DNA of 64,000 nucleotides from positions 248,001 to 312,000 of the forward strand of contig NZ_FOQO01000003.1 of assembly GCF_900113765.1 (NCBI RefSeq), in the 5' to 3' direction. Shown piece by piece: positions 37,157-44,892 of this stretch. How positions within the stretch are numbered: position 1 is the first letter of the stretch; the number at the start of each line of letters is the position of its first letter. The stretch comes from Parapedobacter indicus. Its GTDB lineage: Bacteria; Bacteroidota; Bacteroidia; Sphingobacteriales; Sphingobacteriaceae. The notes below the pieces were generated by a model. It was not told the origin of the DNA, searched no databases, and saw only the letters and a list, made by a program, of their open reading frames with translations. A program made the translations under genes and the position numbers.

Positions 37157-38301
37157 GCAAACCTTTTTTTCAAATAAACGACTAAATATTCATAATATCC
37201 GATCATTTCGAGTCCCAATAATACCCAGATTAACACAGGCGTTATGCGTACATAAATACCTGATTTCAATAACAGCAACGTAAAATACACCAGGATTACC
37301 GAAAGGGAGAGCTGAATGATTTTGGCTAAAATATCAAATGCAAATTCGTTCCGTACATAAAGCCGCATTCCGCCCTTCACTACCAATAAACAGGAAAAAA
37401 AAGCCGTTAGGTAAACCAATCCATTCGGAATGCCCATCAAAAACCGACTATGCAAGAGCATATATACGACATTGCCATGGATTTCCACACCGTACATATC
37501 CGGCGTTGAACGGCCGGCTATCGACGGATTCATCGGCGTAAAATGCTTATCTTCAATATCGTTGGCATTGCCAGTAGGAGTTCCCAAGTAACCAAAAATG
37601 ACAATTGCATCCTTTAGCACTGGCAACGATTCATTTTGCAGTACATCGTCGATATCAAGCGTCAGGAAGCCTTGGCTAGCAATACGGTAATCGATTGGCT
37701 GTGATTGAGATAGTCGGTCCAATGCTCCTCGCTCCGCATTCTTGCCTGCTAGTCTAGCCAGTCTAACCCCTAAACTTACCGAGGTATCGCCATTCACTTT
37801 CACTCCCCTAAATTCACGGATTACCCGACCGCCGTCAGGTTGATCAAGATTGACAAATCCCTCATGGGCAAACCGCTCCCGGAAATAGGGATGACTGGCT
37901 ACTAGGGCCGTATCTTCCCAATAGAATGCCGCAACCACCCGGTGATGACTCAATGCCTCCCGCAATAAGGAGTCGGAATACGGCTCCTTCAAATCCCTAA
38001 ACAATAAATCGACGCCAATGGCACTAGGCTGTGCTTCGGCGACCTGTTGCAGCGCTTGGGCGATTTCAAAACGCCCTGCTTGTTTCACATTGACCAGCAC
38101 AACTTCCTTCGACGTTACCTGATCATAAAAGCCTTCCGAATAATACAGATCATTGAAGCTAACATCTTCAAACGCCTGCTCAAAGGGATCCAAAAACGAT
38201 ACGTTGACAAAAAGCAAATAAAAAAACAAGGCAACCGTGCCTGTAAGGCACGTACAGAAAAATGCATCTCTCCAAAGGAGGTACCGCTTTGTGTTATTCA
38301 T
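37132..38301 (-). CDS. CHASE2 domain membrane sensor protein
   Basis: CHASE2 is an extracytoplasmic sensor domain. The protein has one membrane helix near residues 14-33 (FFCTCLTGTVALFFYLLFVNV), a large periplasmic CHASE2 domain of about residues 40-285 (VVLVNVKQAGRFEIAQALQQV, PSAIGVDLLFRDLKEPYSD, GVEIHGNVVYMLLHSRFLMGI) and a C-terminal cluster of three helices (about residues 290-375). The usual kinase, cyclase or peptidase output domain is absent: only a short basic cytoplasmic tail follows the last helix (KKRFAWKSYLLD). Signal output must therefore go through partners. The best candidates are the coupled FecR-like protein and the convergent exported caspases. A near-perfect promoter lies upstream. 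Confidence 0.85.
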   Translation of the reverse strand: MNNTKRYLLWRDAFFCTCLTGTVALFFYLLFVNVSFLDPFEQAFEDVSFNDLYYSEGFYDQVTSKEVVLVNVKQAGRFEIAQALQQVAEAQPSAIGVDLLFRDLKEPYSDSLLREALSHHRVVAAFYWEDTALVASHPYFRERFAHEGFVNLDQPDGGRVIREFRGVKVNGDTSVSLGVRLARLAGKNAERGALDRLSQSQPIDYRIASQGFLTLDIDDVLQNESLPVLKDAIVIFGYLGTPTGNANDIEDKHFTPMNPSIAGRSTPDMYGVEIHGNVVYMLLHSRFLMGIPNGLVYLTAFFSCLLVVKGGMRLYVRNEFAFDILAKIIQLSLSVILVYFTLLLLKSGIYVRITPVLIWVLLGLEMIGYYEYLVVYLKKRFAWKSYLLD

Positions 38302-38343
38302 GGTTATCGTCGGCTAAGCCCTGCACGGGTTGATTATTTCTGT

Positions 38344-38373
38344 CAAAGATACCACTCTTTGCCAGAAAGTCAA
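38344..38373 (-). promoter_or_regulatory. Bacteroidota-type promoter of the CHASE2/FecR-like operon
   Basis: On the minus strand, TTG (38373-38371), 19 bases and TATCTTTG (38351-38344) fit TTG-N19-21-TAnnTTTG exactly. The start of transcription would be near 38338, about 37 bases before the CHASE2 ATG at 38301. It makes the two-gene minus-strand operon an independent transcription unit. Confidence 0.6.
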
Positions 38374-38400
38374 GGTCAGCATTACGAAAAGCAAGGTATC

Positions 38401-39270
38401 TCAGGACGTGCGCAGCGATTTCCGGAATGCTTCCGGGGTAACTCCGGTATTTTTTTTAAAAAACTTCGTAAAGTATGAATTGTCTTCGAAATTCAGCATA
38501 TATGCAATCTCGGCGATGGAACGTTCCGGATTAACCAGCAGTCGTTTGGCTTCTAACGCGATGCGGTTTCGAATTACCTCGCCGGCCGATAGGCCCAATA
38601 AGTCTGAGCAAACCGCATTTAAATGATTTGGGGTGATATAGAGCAGCGCCGCATAATCCCTGGGTAACCGTAACTCTGTAAAGTGCCGGTCCACCAACTT
38701 GCGGAAATTCCGAAGAAGTGTCGTACTGTAGGAAAGTGGTACGGGCGTGGTCGCTTCCTGCACACTAGTTACATCTAAAAATAGCTTAAGGATCAGCACA
38801 CGTAACCTATCCAGGTTTCTCGCACCCACAACGGAAGCCAATTCAACCATCTCTTCAAAAAGTCCTGTGAGCGTTGCCTGCAATGATACCGGGATATCGA
38901 CCACCGACTGCTGGGCTACCCCCTGAAAGAATGGGAACTCGTCGATATAATCCGGCCTCAGTAAAAAAGATTGAAAGAACGAAACCGAGAAATTCAGCAC
39001 ATAGCCATCGACTTCCTCGTCGAATGCCCAATGGTGCACCTGCCCCGGAACCATGGCATAAAGTTGATGCGGCCGGACCGGAAATCGATCAAAATCAATT
39101 GTATGATGGCCTTTTCCCTGCGTGAAGTAAACCAGATGATAAAAACGATGACGATGGGGTACGTCTAATTTATGATGTTCTGCATGGTAAAGAGCAAAAG
39201 GTCGCACCATAACATCGGGATGAGAAGCGACCAACTCGGCGATATCGAATACCGGATACTGCTGTGCCAT
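38401..39270 (-). CDS. AraC family transcriptional regulator
   Basis: This is a DNA-binding regulator with a cupin-type sensor domain at the N-terminus (residues 1-150: DVPHRHRFYHLVYFTQGKG, a typical cupin beta-barrel with possible ligand-binding His) and an AraC HTH domain at the C-terminus (residues 190-289). The two helix-turn-helix units are PRDYAALLYITPNHLNAVCSDLLG and IAEIAYMLNFEDNSYFTKFFKKNTGVTPEAFR, the latter being the AraC signature. The 289-residue length is normal. It lies downstream of a terminator that follows NagB-PIG-L, so it is transcribed on its own. Its target may be a nearby sugar gene set, but this is not shown by the sequence. Confidence 0.95.
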   Translation of the reverse strand: MAQQYPVFDIAELVASHPDVMVRPFALYHAEHHKLDVPHRHRFYHLVYFTQGKGHHTIDFDRFPVRPHQLYAMVPGQVHHWAFDEEVDGYVLNFSVSFFQSFLLRPDYIDEFPFFQGVAQQSVVDIPVSLQATLTGLFEEMVELASVVGARNLDRLRVLILKLFLDVTSVQEATTPVPLSYSTTLLRNFRKLVDRHFTELRLPRDYAALLYITPNHLNAVCSDLLGLSAGEVIRNRIALEAKRLLVNPERSIAEIAYMLNFEDNSYFTKFFKKNTGVTPEAFRKSLRTS

Positions 39271-39336
39271 GAGACTAAAATACTAATAAACTATCATATC
39301 GGAGGACAAAGTAGGCAATTATAAAGCCATTTCCAC

Positions 39337-39380
39337 AAAAAAGTCGCCCGCTTTCCAATCGGAAGGCGGGCGACTTTTTT
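39337..39380 (-). terminator. Strong rho-independent terminator after NagB-PIG-L
   Basis: A 20-base stem (AAAAAAGTCGCCCGCTTTCC with GGAAGGCGGGCGACTTTTTT, one G-T pair) with an AATC loop of about four bases ends the minus-strand NagB gene. Runs of A and T on both sides make it bidirectional. It separates NagB from the AraC gene. Confidence 0.9.
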
Positions 39381-39403
39381 GATTACTTCGATGGCAATTG
39401 GGA

Positions 39404-41332
39404 TTATTCCTCTTCAAACTTCCAGCGCACAAAAGCCTCAATGGCTTCGTATTCCGCCATACCTAAGCCATCATACAGCCGCGCTGTCTCGCGGGTACGT
39501 TCTTCAGCACGCACCCAAAACTCACGGGCATCATCTCCAGGAAATACGGGGACATCTTTCTGAGACTGGTGCTTAAAAATTGCGTGTCGTTTTCGCAATA
39601 CTTCCTGCGGCGAAAGTGGGACAGCCATTTCAATTTCGTGAATTTCGAACTCATGCCATGCGCCGCGATAGAGCCACAACCAGCAATCCTTGGTCCATGC
39701 TTCTGTTTCCCTCAGCCTTAACATGGCCTTGTGGATGATATCAAAACATACCTTATGGGTACCATGCGGATCAGCAAAATCACCCGCAGCAAAAATCTGG
39801 TGAGGTTTAACCTGTTGCAGCAGCTCCATCGTTTGTAGGATATCGTCCTCATAATCCGGCGTTTTACTGTATTTGCCCCGATCATAAAAGGGTAGGTTCT
39901 GAAAATGTATATGATCATCGGGCAATCCCGCGAAACGCGCTCCGGCGATCGCTTCACCTTTACGAATCAGCCCTTTCACGGTCAGCAGCTCCTGCGTATC
40001 GATCTGATTAGGCTTCTTATCTGCAATAAACCGCCGCGCATTTTTATACAGGTCTTCGAGTTTTTGAGTATCTAAACCTTGCGACTTAGCAAAATCTGTC
40101 GCAAATTCGATAAAGCGAAGCGCATCATCGTCCCATACCGCCGTATTGCCTGACGTTTGATAAGCTACGTGCACGTCGTGCCCCTGGTCTGCAAGGCGGA
40201 TGAATGTCCCTCCCATGGAGATGACATCATCATCGGGATGCGGAGAAAAGATGATCGAGCGCTTCGTTGCCGGGTCCCGGCGTTCAGGTCGTTGACTATC
40301 ATCCGCGTTGGGTTTACCGCCTGGCCAGCCCGTAATCGTGTGCTGCAACTGGTTAAAAATATCAATATTGATATGGTATACTGGCCCCTTTTCGGTGGCC
40401 AGTTGCGCCATTCCGTTGTTGTTATAGTCATCTTCCGTCAGCTTCAGCACCGGCTTTTTCAGGGTCTGTGAAAGCCAAACAACCGCCTTTTTTATCGTTT
40501 TATTATCCCAGATACAATCCTTCACCAGCCACGGCGTATCAAAACGCGTCAGCAGGGATGCCGCATCTACATCGATGACAAATTCGACGTTATCGGAAAG
40601 CTGCAGGTACGTAGCGGGCACTTCGGACGACAATTCACCTTCGACCGCTTTTTTCACAATCTCGGCCTTCTTTTGGTTCCAGGCCATCAAAATGATTTCC
40701 CGGGCTTTGAAAATGGTGCCGATACCCATCGTAATAGCCTTGGTAGGTACATTTTCTTTACCCCCGAAATCGCGCGACGCATCGCGGCGGGTCAAGTCAT
40801 CCAGTGTAACCAACCGGGTACCTGAGTTGGGTGCCGACCCCGGTTCGTTAAAACCGATGTGCCCCGTTCTGCCAATACCTAGTATCTGCAAATCTAAGCC
40901 ACCCAATGCCGTGATTTTTTGCTCGTAGGCCAAACAAAAATCATGGATTTCTTCCATGCTCAGCGTACCATCAGGGATGTGCACATTCTCACGCTCGATA
41001 TCCACGTGATCAAATAGATTTCGATTCATGAATGTAACATAGCTCTGTTCCGAATCGGGCTGCATGGGATAGTACTCGTCAAGGTTAAAGGTGATTACAT
41101 TTTTGAAACTGAGTCCCTCTTCCCGATGTAAGCGCACCAATTCCGCATACACTTTTACAGGGGTTGCACCTGTAGCAAGGCCAAGGATGGCCTGCTCACC
41201 TTGTTCTTGTTTGCCGCGAATTAAATCGGCAATACGTTTTGCTACGGCTAGCGAAGCCGCGGTAGGATCGGAGTAAACGCTCACGGGTGCTTTCTCGAAG
41301 CGTGTTTCTTCCAGTAAATTTAATCTTGCCAT
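39404..41332 (-). CDS. nagB: NagB-type glucosamine-6-phosphate deaminase fused to PIG-L deacetylase-like domain
   Basis: Residues 10-270 are NagB-like: ILGLATGATPVKVYAEL, FNLDEYYPM (with the Asp-Glu pair of the active site) and ILGIGRTGHIGFNEPGS. NagB converts glucosamine 6-phosphate to fructose 6-phosphate plus ammonia. The usual catalytic Asp before GHI is Thr here (GRTGHIGFNEP instead of G-x-D-GHI), though His and Glu are kept. Residues 365-560 are a PIG-L/LmbE-type deacetylase-like domain with the zinc motif HPDDD in IIFSPHPDDDVISMGG and the DPHGTH motif. The start at 41332 (MARLNL) replaces an ORF start 10 codons upstream because the first ATG is there. The fusion is a known Bacteroidota architecture. 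A strong terminator follows. Confidence 0.92.
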   Translation of the reverse strand: MARLNLLEETRFEKAPVSVYSDPTAASLAVAKRIADLIRGKQEQGEQAILGLATGATPVKVYAELVRLHREEGLSFKNVITFNLDEYYPMQPDSEQSYVTFMNRNLFDHVDIERENVHIPDGTLSMEEIHDFCLAYEQKITALGGLDLQILGIGRTGHIGFNEPGSAPNSGTRLVTLDDLTRRDASRDFGGKENVPTKAITMGIGTIFKAREIILMAWNQKKAEIVKKAVEGELSSEVPATYLQLSDNVEFVIDVDAASLLTRFDTPWLVKDCIWDNKTIKKAVVWLSQTLKKPVLKLTEDDYNNNGMAQLATEKGPVYHINIDIFNQLQHTITGWPGGKPNADDSQRPERRDPATKRSIIFSPHPDDDVISMGGTFIRLADQGHDVHVAYQTSGNTAVWDDDALRFIEFATDFAKSQGLDTQKLEDLYKNARRFIADKKPNQIDTQELLTVKGLIRKGEAIAGARFAGLPDDHIHFQNLPFYDRGKYSKTPDYEDDILQTMELLQQVKPHQIFAAGDFADPHGTHKVCFDIIHKAMLRLRETEAWTKDCWLWLYRGAWHEFEIHEIEMAVPLSPQEVLRKRHAIFKHQSQKDVPVFPGDDAREFWVRAEERTRETARLYDGLGMAEYEAIEAFVRWKFEEE

Positions 41333-41558
41333 CTGAGAAATTACGTATAAGGTGAGACGCAAAAATAAATATATTTACTTGAAAAAATAATTAAAGAGAA
41401 TATACTTCCTTAAATTTTTTTTAAAACGGACAAACAATCGTGTGCGTAAGAATTAAGCAAACGGTTGCGTTTATCAAATGCTTTGATAACTCAACAAACT
41501 ATCCTATACTTGTTTGTTATTACCGTGTTCGCTCTTGCCGTACACCCAATTTTCCATT
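41333..41558. other. AT-rich divergent intergenic region between NagB-PIG-L and the GH109-like gene
   Basis: These 226 bases hold no credible gene. A minus-strand TATTTTTG (41367-41360) matches the -7 consensus for NagB-PIG-L, but no matching TTG at the right distance was seen. No good plus-strand promoter for the GH109-like gene was found. Confidence 0.4.
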
Positions 41559-42956
41559 ATGAAATACAATCGTAGAAATTTTCTAAAGAGTGCTACCCTC
41601 CTATCTGGGGCTGTGGCAGCATTGCCCGCGGTGGCACACGAGGTTGCGTCTGAAGTCCAACCCACAAAGCCTCAACGCTTCAATATGAGCGGATATGCGG
41701 CTCCAAAAATCGACAAAGTTCGGATCGGATTCATCGGTTTGGGCCAACGCGGGCCAGGCGCTGTACAACGGATGTCGCATATTGATGGCGTGGAAATTAA
41801 AGCGCTCTGTGATAAGGATCCCAGCAGGGCCTCAAAAGCGCAGGGAATTCTGACAAAAGCCGGGCTCCCGAAGGCCAAGGAATACAGTGGCGAAGAAGGC
41901 TGGAAGGACATGGTAGCCAACGAAGACCTCGACTTAGTTTACATCTGCACGCCATGGAACCTGCATACACCGATGGCGGTCTTTGCAATGGAACATGGTA
42001 GGCATGCGGCGAGCGAAGTGCCTATCGCGATTACGCTCGATGAATGCTGGCAACTCGTTGAAACTTCCGAAAGGACTAAAAAGCATTGTATGATGCTTGA
42101 GAATTGCTGTTATGACTTTTTCGAGATGCTGACCCTCAATATGGCCCGCAACGGCTTGTTCGGTGAGATTATGCACGCCGAGGGTGCATACATCCATGAC
42201 CTGTTAGGCTTAAATTTCGATAAGGACGGCTATGCTGATATGTGGCGGCTACGTATGAACGCCACCCACAACGGCAATCTCTACCCTACGCATGGATTGG
42301 GCCCGATTGCGCAATGTCTCAACATCAATCGGGGCGACCGGATGGATCACTTGGTATCCATGTCGACCAACGATTTTATGATGGCTGATACCGCTGCTGC
42401 AAAAGCAAAAGACGATGCTTTTTTCCAGCCCTTTGCCGGAAAATCGTATCGAGGCAACATGAATACGACACTGATTCGCACGGCTAAGGGAAAATCCATC
42501 ATGGTACAACACGATGTAACCTCTCCCCGCCCGTACTCACGCATCCACCTCATCAGCGGTACCAAAGGAGTAGCTTCCAAATATCCTTCACCTGAACGGA
42601 TAGCGTTTGGCCACGAATGGATTAGCGACGAGGAATTGAAAGCACTCTATACAAAATATACTCCACCGCTGATCAAACACGTAGGCGAGGTGGCTAAGCA
42701 GGTGGGTGGTCATGGTGGGATGGATTTCATTATGGATTGGCGCCTCATTGACTGCCTCCGTAATGGATTGCCGCTTGATCAAGACGTGTACGACGGGGCA
42801 TTATGGAGCAGCATTTTTCCATTGAGTGAACAGTCTGTGGCAAAACGATCCCGTTCGCTCGATGTACCGGATTTTACCCGGGGTGCCTGGCAAACGAATA
42901 AACCGGTGAATCTTACATTGGAAGGCGGAGCAACGACCGGCGTCAGAAAGGGCTGA
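41559..42956 (+). CDS. GH109-like Gfo/Idh/MocA family protein, Tat-exported
   Basis: The protein resembles glycoside hydrolase family 109 (NAD+-dependent alpha-N-acetylgalactosaminidase). It opens with a Tat signal, NRRNFLKSATLLSGAVAALPAVA, beginning at ATG 41559; the ORF can be extended 15 codons upstream but only through unlikely sequence. The Rossmann motif GFIGLGQRGPGAV is followed by VYICTPWNLHTPMAVFAMEHGRHAASEVPIAITL, where the GH109 family has an E-V-P stretch. The rest is the substrate domain (NATHNGNLYPTHGLGPIAQCLNINRGDRMDHLVSM). The length of 466 residues matches the family. It is divergent from NagB-PIG-L, and its end overlaps the convergent aminotransferase by 14 bases. The enzyme would free GalNAc from glycans, with substrate identity inferred from family. 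Confidence 0.85.
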   Translation: MKYNRRNFLKSATLLSGAVAALPAVAHEVASEVQPTKPQRFNMSGYAAPKIDKVRIGFIGLGQRGPGAVQRMSHIDGVEIKALCDKDPSRASKAQGILTKAGLPKAKEYSGEEGWKDMVANEDLDLVYICTPWNLHTPMAVFAMEHGRHAASEVPIAITLDECWQLVETSERTKKHCMMLENCCYDFFEMLTLNMARNGLFGEIMHAEGAYIHDLLGLNFDKDGYADMWRLRMNATHNGNLYPTHGLGPIAQCLNINRGDRMDHLVSMSTNDFMMADTAAAKAKDDAFFQPFAGKSYRGNMNTTLIRTAKGKSIMVQHDVTSPRPYSRIHLISGTKGVASKYPSPERIAFGHEWISDEELKALYTKYTPPLIKHVGEVAKQVGGHGGMDFIMDWRLIDCLRNGLPLDQDVYDGALWSSIFPLSEQSVAKRSRSLDVPDFTRGAWQTNKPVNLTLEGGATTGVRKG

Positions 42957-44097
42957 CCTGTAGGAGCCGTTCGACTGCCTGCTGTAACGTCTGCTCCTGT
43001 TTAGCGAAGCAGATACGGACCAGGTGCTGGTTTATGTCCCGATGGTAAAAAGCTGCGATGGGAATCGTGGCTATGCCATGTTGTTTCGTCAACGTTTCGC
43101 AAAATTCTTTTTCCGGCAGCCTGCTGATTGCCGAGTAATCGGCAACCAGAAAGTAGGTACCTTGGCAGGGTAAGGGGCGAAAACCCGTTTCTTGGAGTGC
43201 AGTTTCCAGAAAATCACGCTTTTTCTGGAAAAACGCACCCAGTTCGAGATACGCTTCTGCATCCTTCATAAAATCAGCCAGCGCATGTTGTATGGGTGTA
43301 TTGACGCTAAATACATTGAATTGGTGAACTTTCCGAAATTCCGCGGTTAGTTCATGGGGAGCTAGGCAATATCCCACCTTCCAGCCGGTAGTATGGTATA
43401 GTTTACCGAACGAAGCCACCACAAACGCACGTTCACGAAGCGATGGGTAATGTGCTGCGCTGCGACGTTGTACTCCGTCATAAACGATATGCTCATACAC
43501 TTCGTCGCTTAATACATAGCAATCGGTGTTTCGAATGAGCTGGATCAACTGTTGATAATCGGTATCACTTAATACACGAGCTGTCGGATTATTGGGCGAA
43601 TTGATCACGATTAGCCGGGTTTGGGGTGTTATCAAAGCAGCAACGACACTCCAGTCAATGGCAAAATCCGGAGCTCTTAGGATCACGGGCTTGGGTATTC
43701 CACCAAAGACCTGTACCGTAGGACCATATGCGTCGTAAGCGGGCTCAAACAAGATCACCTCGTCACCCGGACGGATCAACGTTGCCATGGCCGTAAAAAG
43801 TGCCTGCGTAGCACCGGCGGTAATGGTAATCTCTGTGTCAGGATGGTAGCATACATCAACGGTTGTCGCTACTTTATCACTGATCTGTTCGCGCAATGCC
43901 CTCACACCAGCCATCGGCGCATACTGATTGGGTCCAGTGCGTAAGTACTGTTCGACCAACGAAATGAGTCGCGGCGAAGGATCAAAATCAGGAAACCCTT
44001 GCGAAAGATTGATCGCCTGATGTTGAAGCGCCAACTGCGACATGTGCGTGAAAATGGACGTGGCCGTGTTGGGTAGTTTGGAGGTAAGATTCCGCAT
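42943..44097 (-). CDS. ybdL: Methionine aminotransferase (class I PLP aminotransferase)
   Basis: This is a pyridoxal-phosphate-dependent aminotransferase related to YbdL/KynB-type enzymes that act on methionine and aromatic amino acids. Features of fold type I are INLSQGFPDFDPS, QYAPMAGVRALREQI, ITITAGATQALFTAM, IVINSPNNPTARV (Asn and Pro that position PLP) and SFGKLYHTTGWKVGY with the Schiff-base lysine. The 384-residue length is typical. The start at 44097 follows the XRE regulator's end by 20 bases. Its 3' end overlaps the GH109-like gene's 3' end by 14 bases in convergent orientation. Membership of the methionine-specific branch is the best match, not proven. Confidence 0.88.
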   Translation of the reverse strand: MRNLTSKLPNTATSIFTHMSQLALQHQAINLSQGFPDFDPSPRLISLVEQYLRTGPNQYAPMAGVRALREQISDKVATTVDVCYHPDTEITITAGATQALFTAMATLIRPGDEVILFEPAYDAYGPTVQVFGGIPKPVILRAPDFAIDWSVVAALITPQTRLIVINSPNNPTARVLSDTDYQQLIQLIRNTDCYVLSDEVYEHIVYDGVQRRSAAHYPSLRERAFVVASFGKLYHTTGWKVGYCLAPHELTAEFRKVHQFNVFSVNTPIQHALADFMKDAEAYLELGAFFQKKRDFLETALQETGFRPLPCQGTYFLVADYSAISRLPEKEFCETLTKQHGIATIPIAAFYHRDINQHLVRICFAKQEQTLQQAVERLLQVSPF

Positions 44098-44117
44098 TTT
44101 TGACAGACAACCGATGG

Positions 44118-44468
44118 TTAAAAAGCAATATTTTCACGAAGTATTTCCCGATAAAAGCGAACGCTATCTTCCAACTGTGCGATATAGGCTTCCTTATCCA
44201 GTATAATTTTATGGTATAGCTCTTTTTCCTCGTTGATAAATCGATCAATGTGCCCTTTCGTCGCGCCATTCCCCAATAATTCGGGAAGCTCCGTTTCCAG
44301 CACTTCCGCAATCTGTGCCAGGCGATCGATGTCAATACGGGTTATCCCGCCTTCAATATTTTGATAAGTCTTCAATGCAATGTGCAATGCCTCCGCCATA
44401 TCTGCTTGCGATCGCCCCCGTTCCCTTCGTAGGCGTCTGATGTTACCTAAAATATCCGATTGCGCCAT
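44118..44468 (-). CDS. XRE family helix-turn-helix regulator
   Basis: This is a 116-residue DNA-binding protein with an HTH_3 domain in the first 60 residues (IRRLRRERGRSQADMAEALHIALKTYQNIEGGITRIDIDRLAQIAEVLE). A C-terminal part of about 40 residues looks coiled-coil-like (LYHKIILDKEAYIAQLEDSVRFYREIL). The HTH proteins of this size in Bacteroidota often dimerise through such a tail. A TACCTTTG on the minus strand (44517-44510) matches the -7 promoter element, about 40 bases upstream of the start, though no -33 element is evident. It lies just upstream of the aminotransferase, with 20 bases between, so they may share a transcript. Confidence 0.93.
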   Translation of the reverse strand: MAQSDILGNIRRLRRERGRSQADMAEALHIALKTYQNIEGGITRIDIDRLAQIAEVLETELPELLGNGATKGHIDRFINEEKELYHKIILDKEAYIAQLEDSVRFYREILRENIAF

Positions 44469-44615
44469 AGTTTTTTCCCCGTGTTAACACCCTATCTGTA
44501 TGTACAAGGCAAAGGTAAAATTTTTTACTAAAAAGACTACTAAACTGGTAGATTATTTTTCTGATAACACACAAGCAACAGGCACACAAGGAGTTTGTTT
44601 GTTGTTTAGTGTAAG

Positions 44616-44642
44616 CGGCGGGTGGAGACACTCGCCGTTTTT
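44616..44642 (+). terminator. Possible terminator hairpin
   Basis: CGGCGGGTG (44616-44624) pairs with CACTCGCCG (44629-44637) with one G-T pair and a GAGA loop, followed by TTTTT. The T-run is on the plus strand, although the gene to its right is on the minus strand, so the direction is unclear. The hairpin itself is solid. Confidence 0.45.
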
Positions 44643-44647
44643 CAGTA

Positions 44648-44863
44648 TTACTCTTCGTACAGTTGTACAGCACTGATCCCCTGATCGCCAAGCGCATTGA
44701 TTACGTCCAACGCCTTAATGCTACCTTTAACAGAAAGAAGAAAATGATGCGAAAGATAATCAACACACCAATCGACGATATTGGGCAGGTTGTCCATGAC
44801 AAGGGAAAGCCGCTCCAATTGGGACGGCGCTGCCACCGAGGTTTCAAATTTCATGATTTCCAT
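44648..44863 (-). CDS. Small HMA/ferredoxin-fold-like protein without the metal-binding CxxC
   Basis: This is a 71-residue protein with the alpha/beta pattern of a heavy-metal-associated domain: MKFETSV strand, LERLSLVMDNLPNIVDW helix, VDYLSHHFLLSVKG strands and ALDVINALGDQGISAVQL helix-strand. The usual metal-binding CxxC after the first strand is replaced by AAPSQ; only one Cys remains, in DWCVDY. It may therefore be a non-metal ferredoxin-fold protein. A GGAG lies 6 bases upstream of ATG 44863, which supports this start. It follows the antiporter gene by 29 bases, so it is probably its co-transcribed partner. The fold is inferred by eye. Confidence 0.65.
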   Translation of the reverse strand: MEIMKFETSVAAPSQLERLSLVMDNLPNIVDWCVDYLSHHFLLSVKGSIKALDVINALGDQGISAVQLYEE

Positions 44864-44892
44864 AACTTCTCCTTTTTTTGTATAAACTGATT

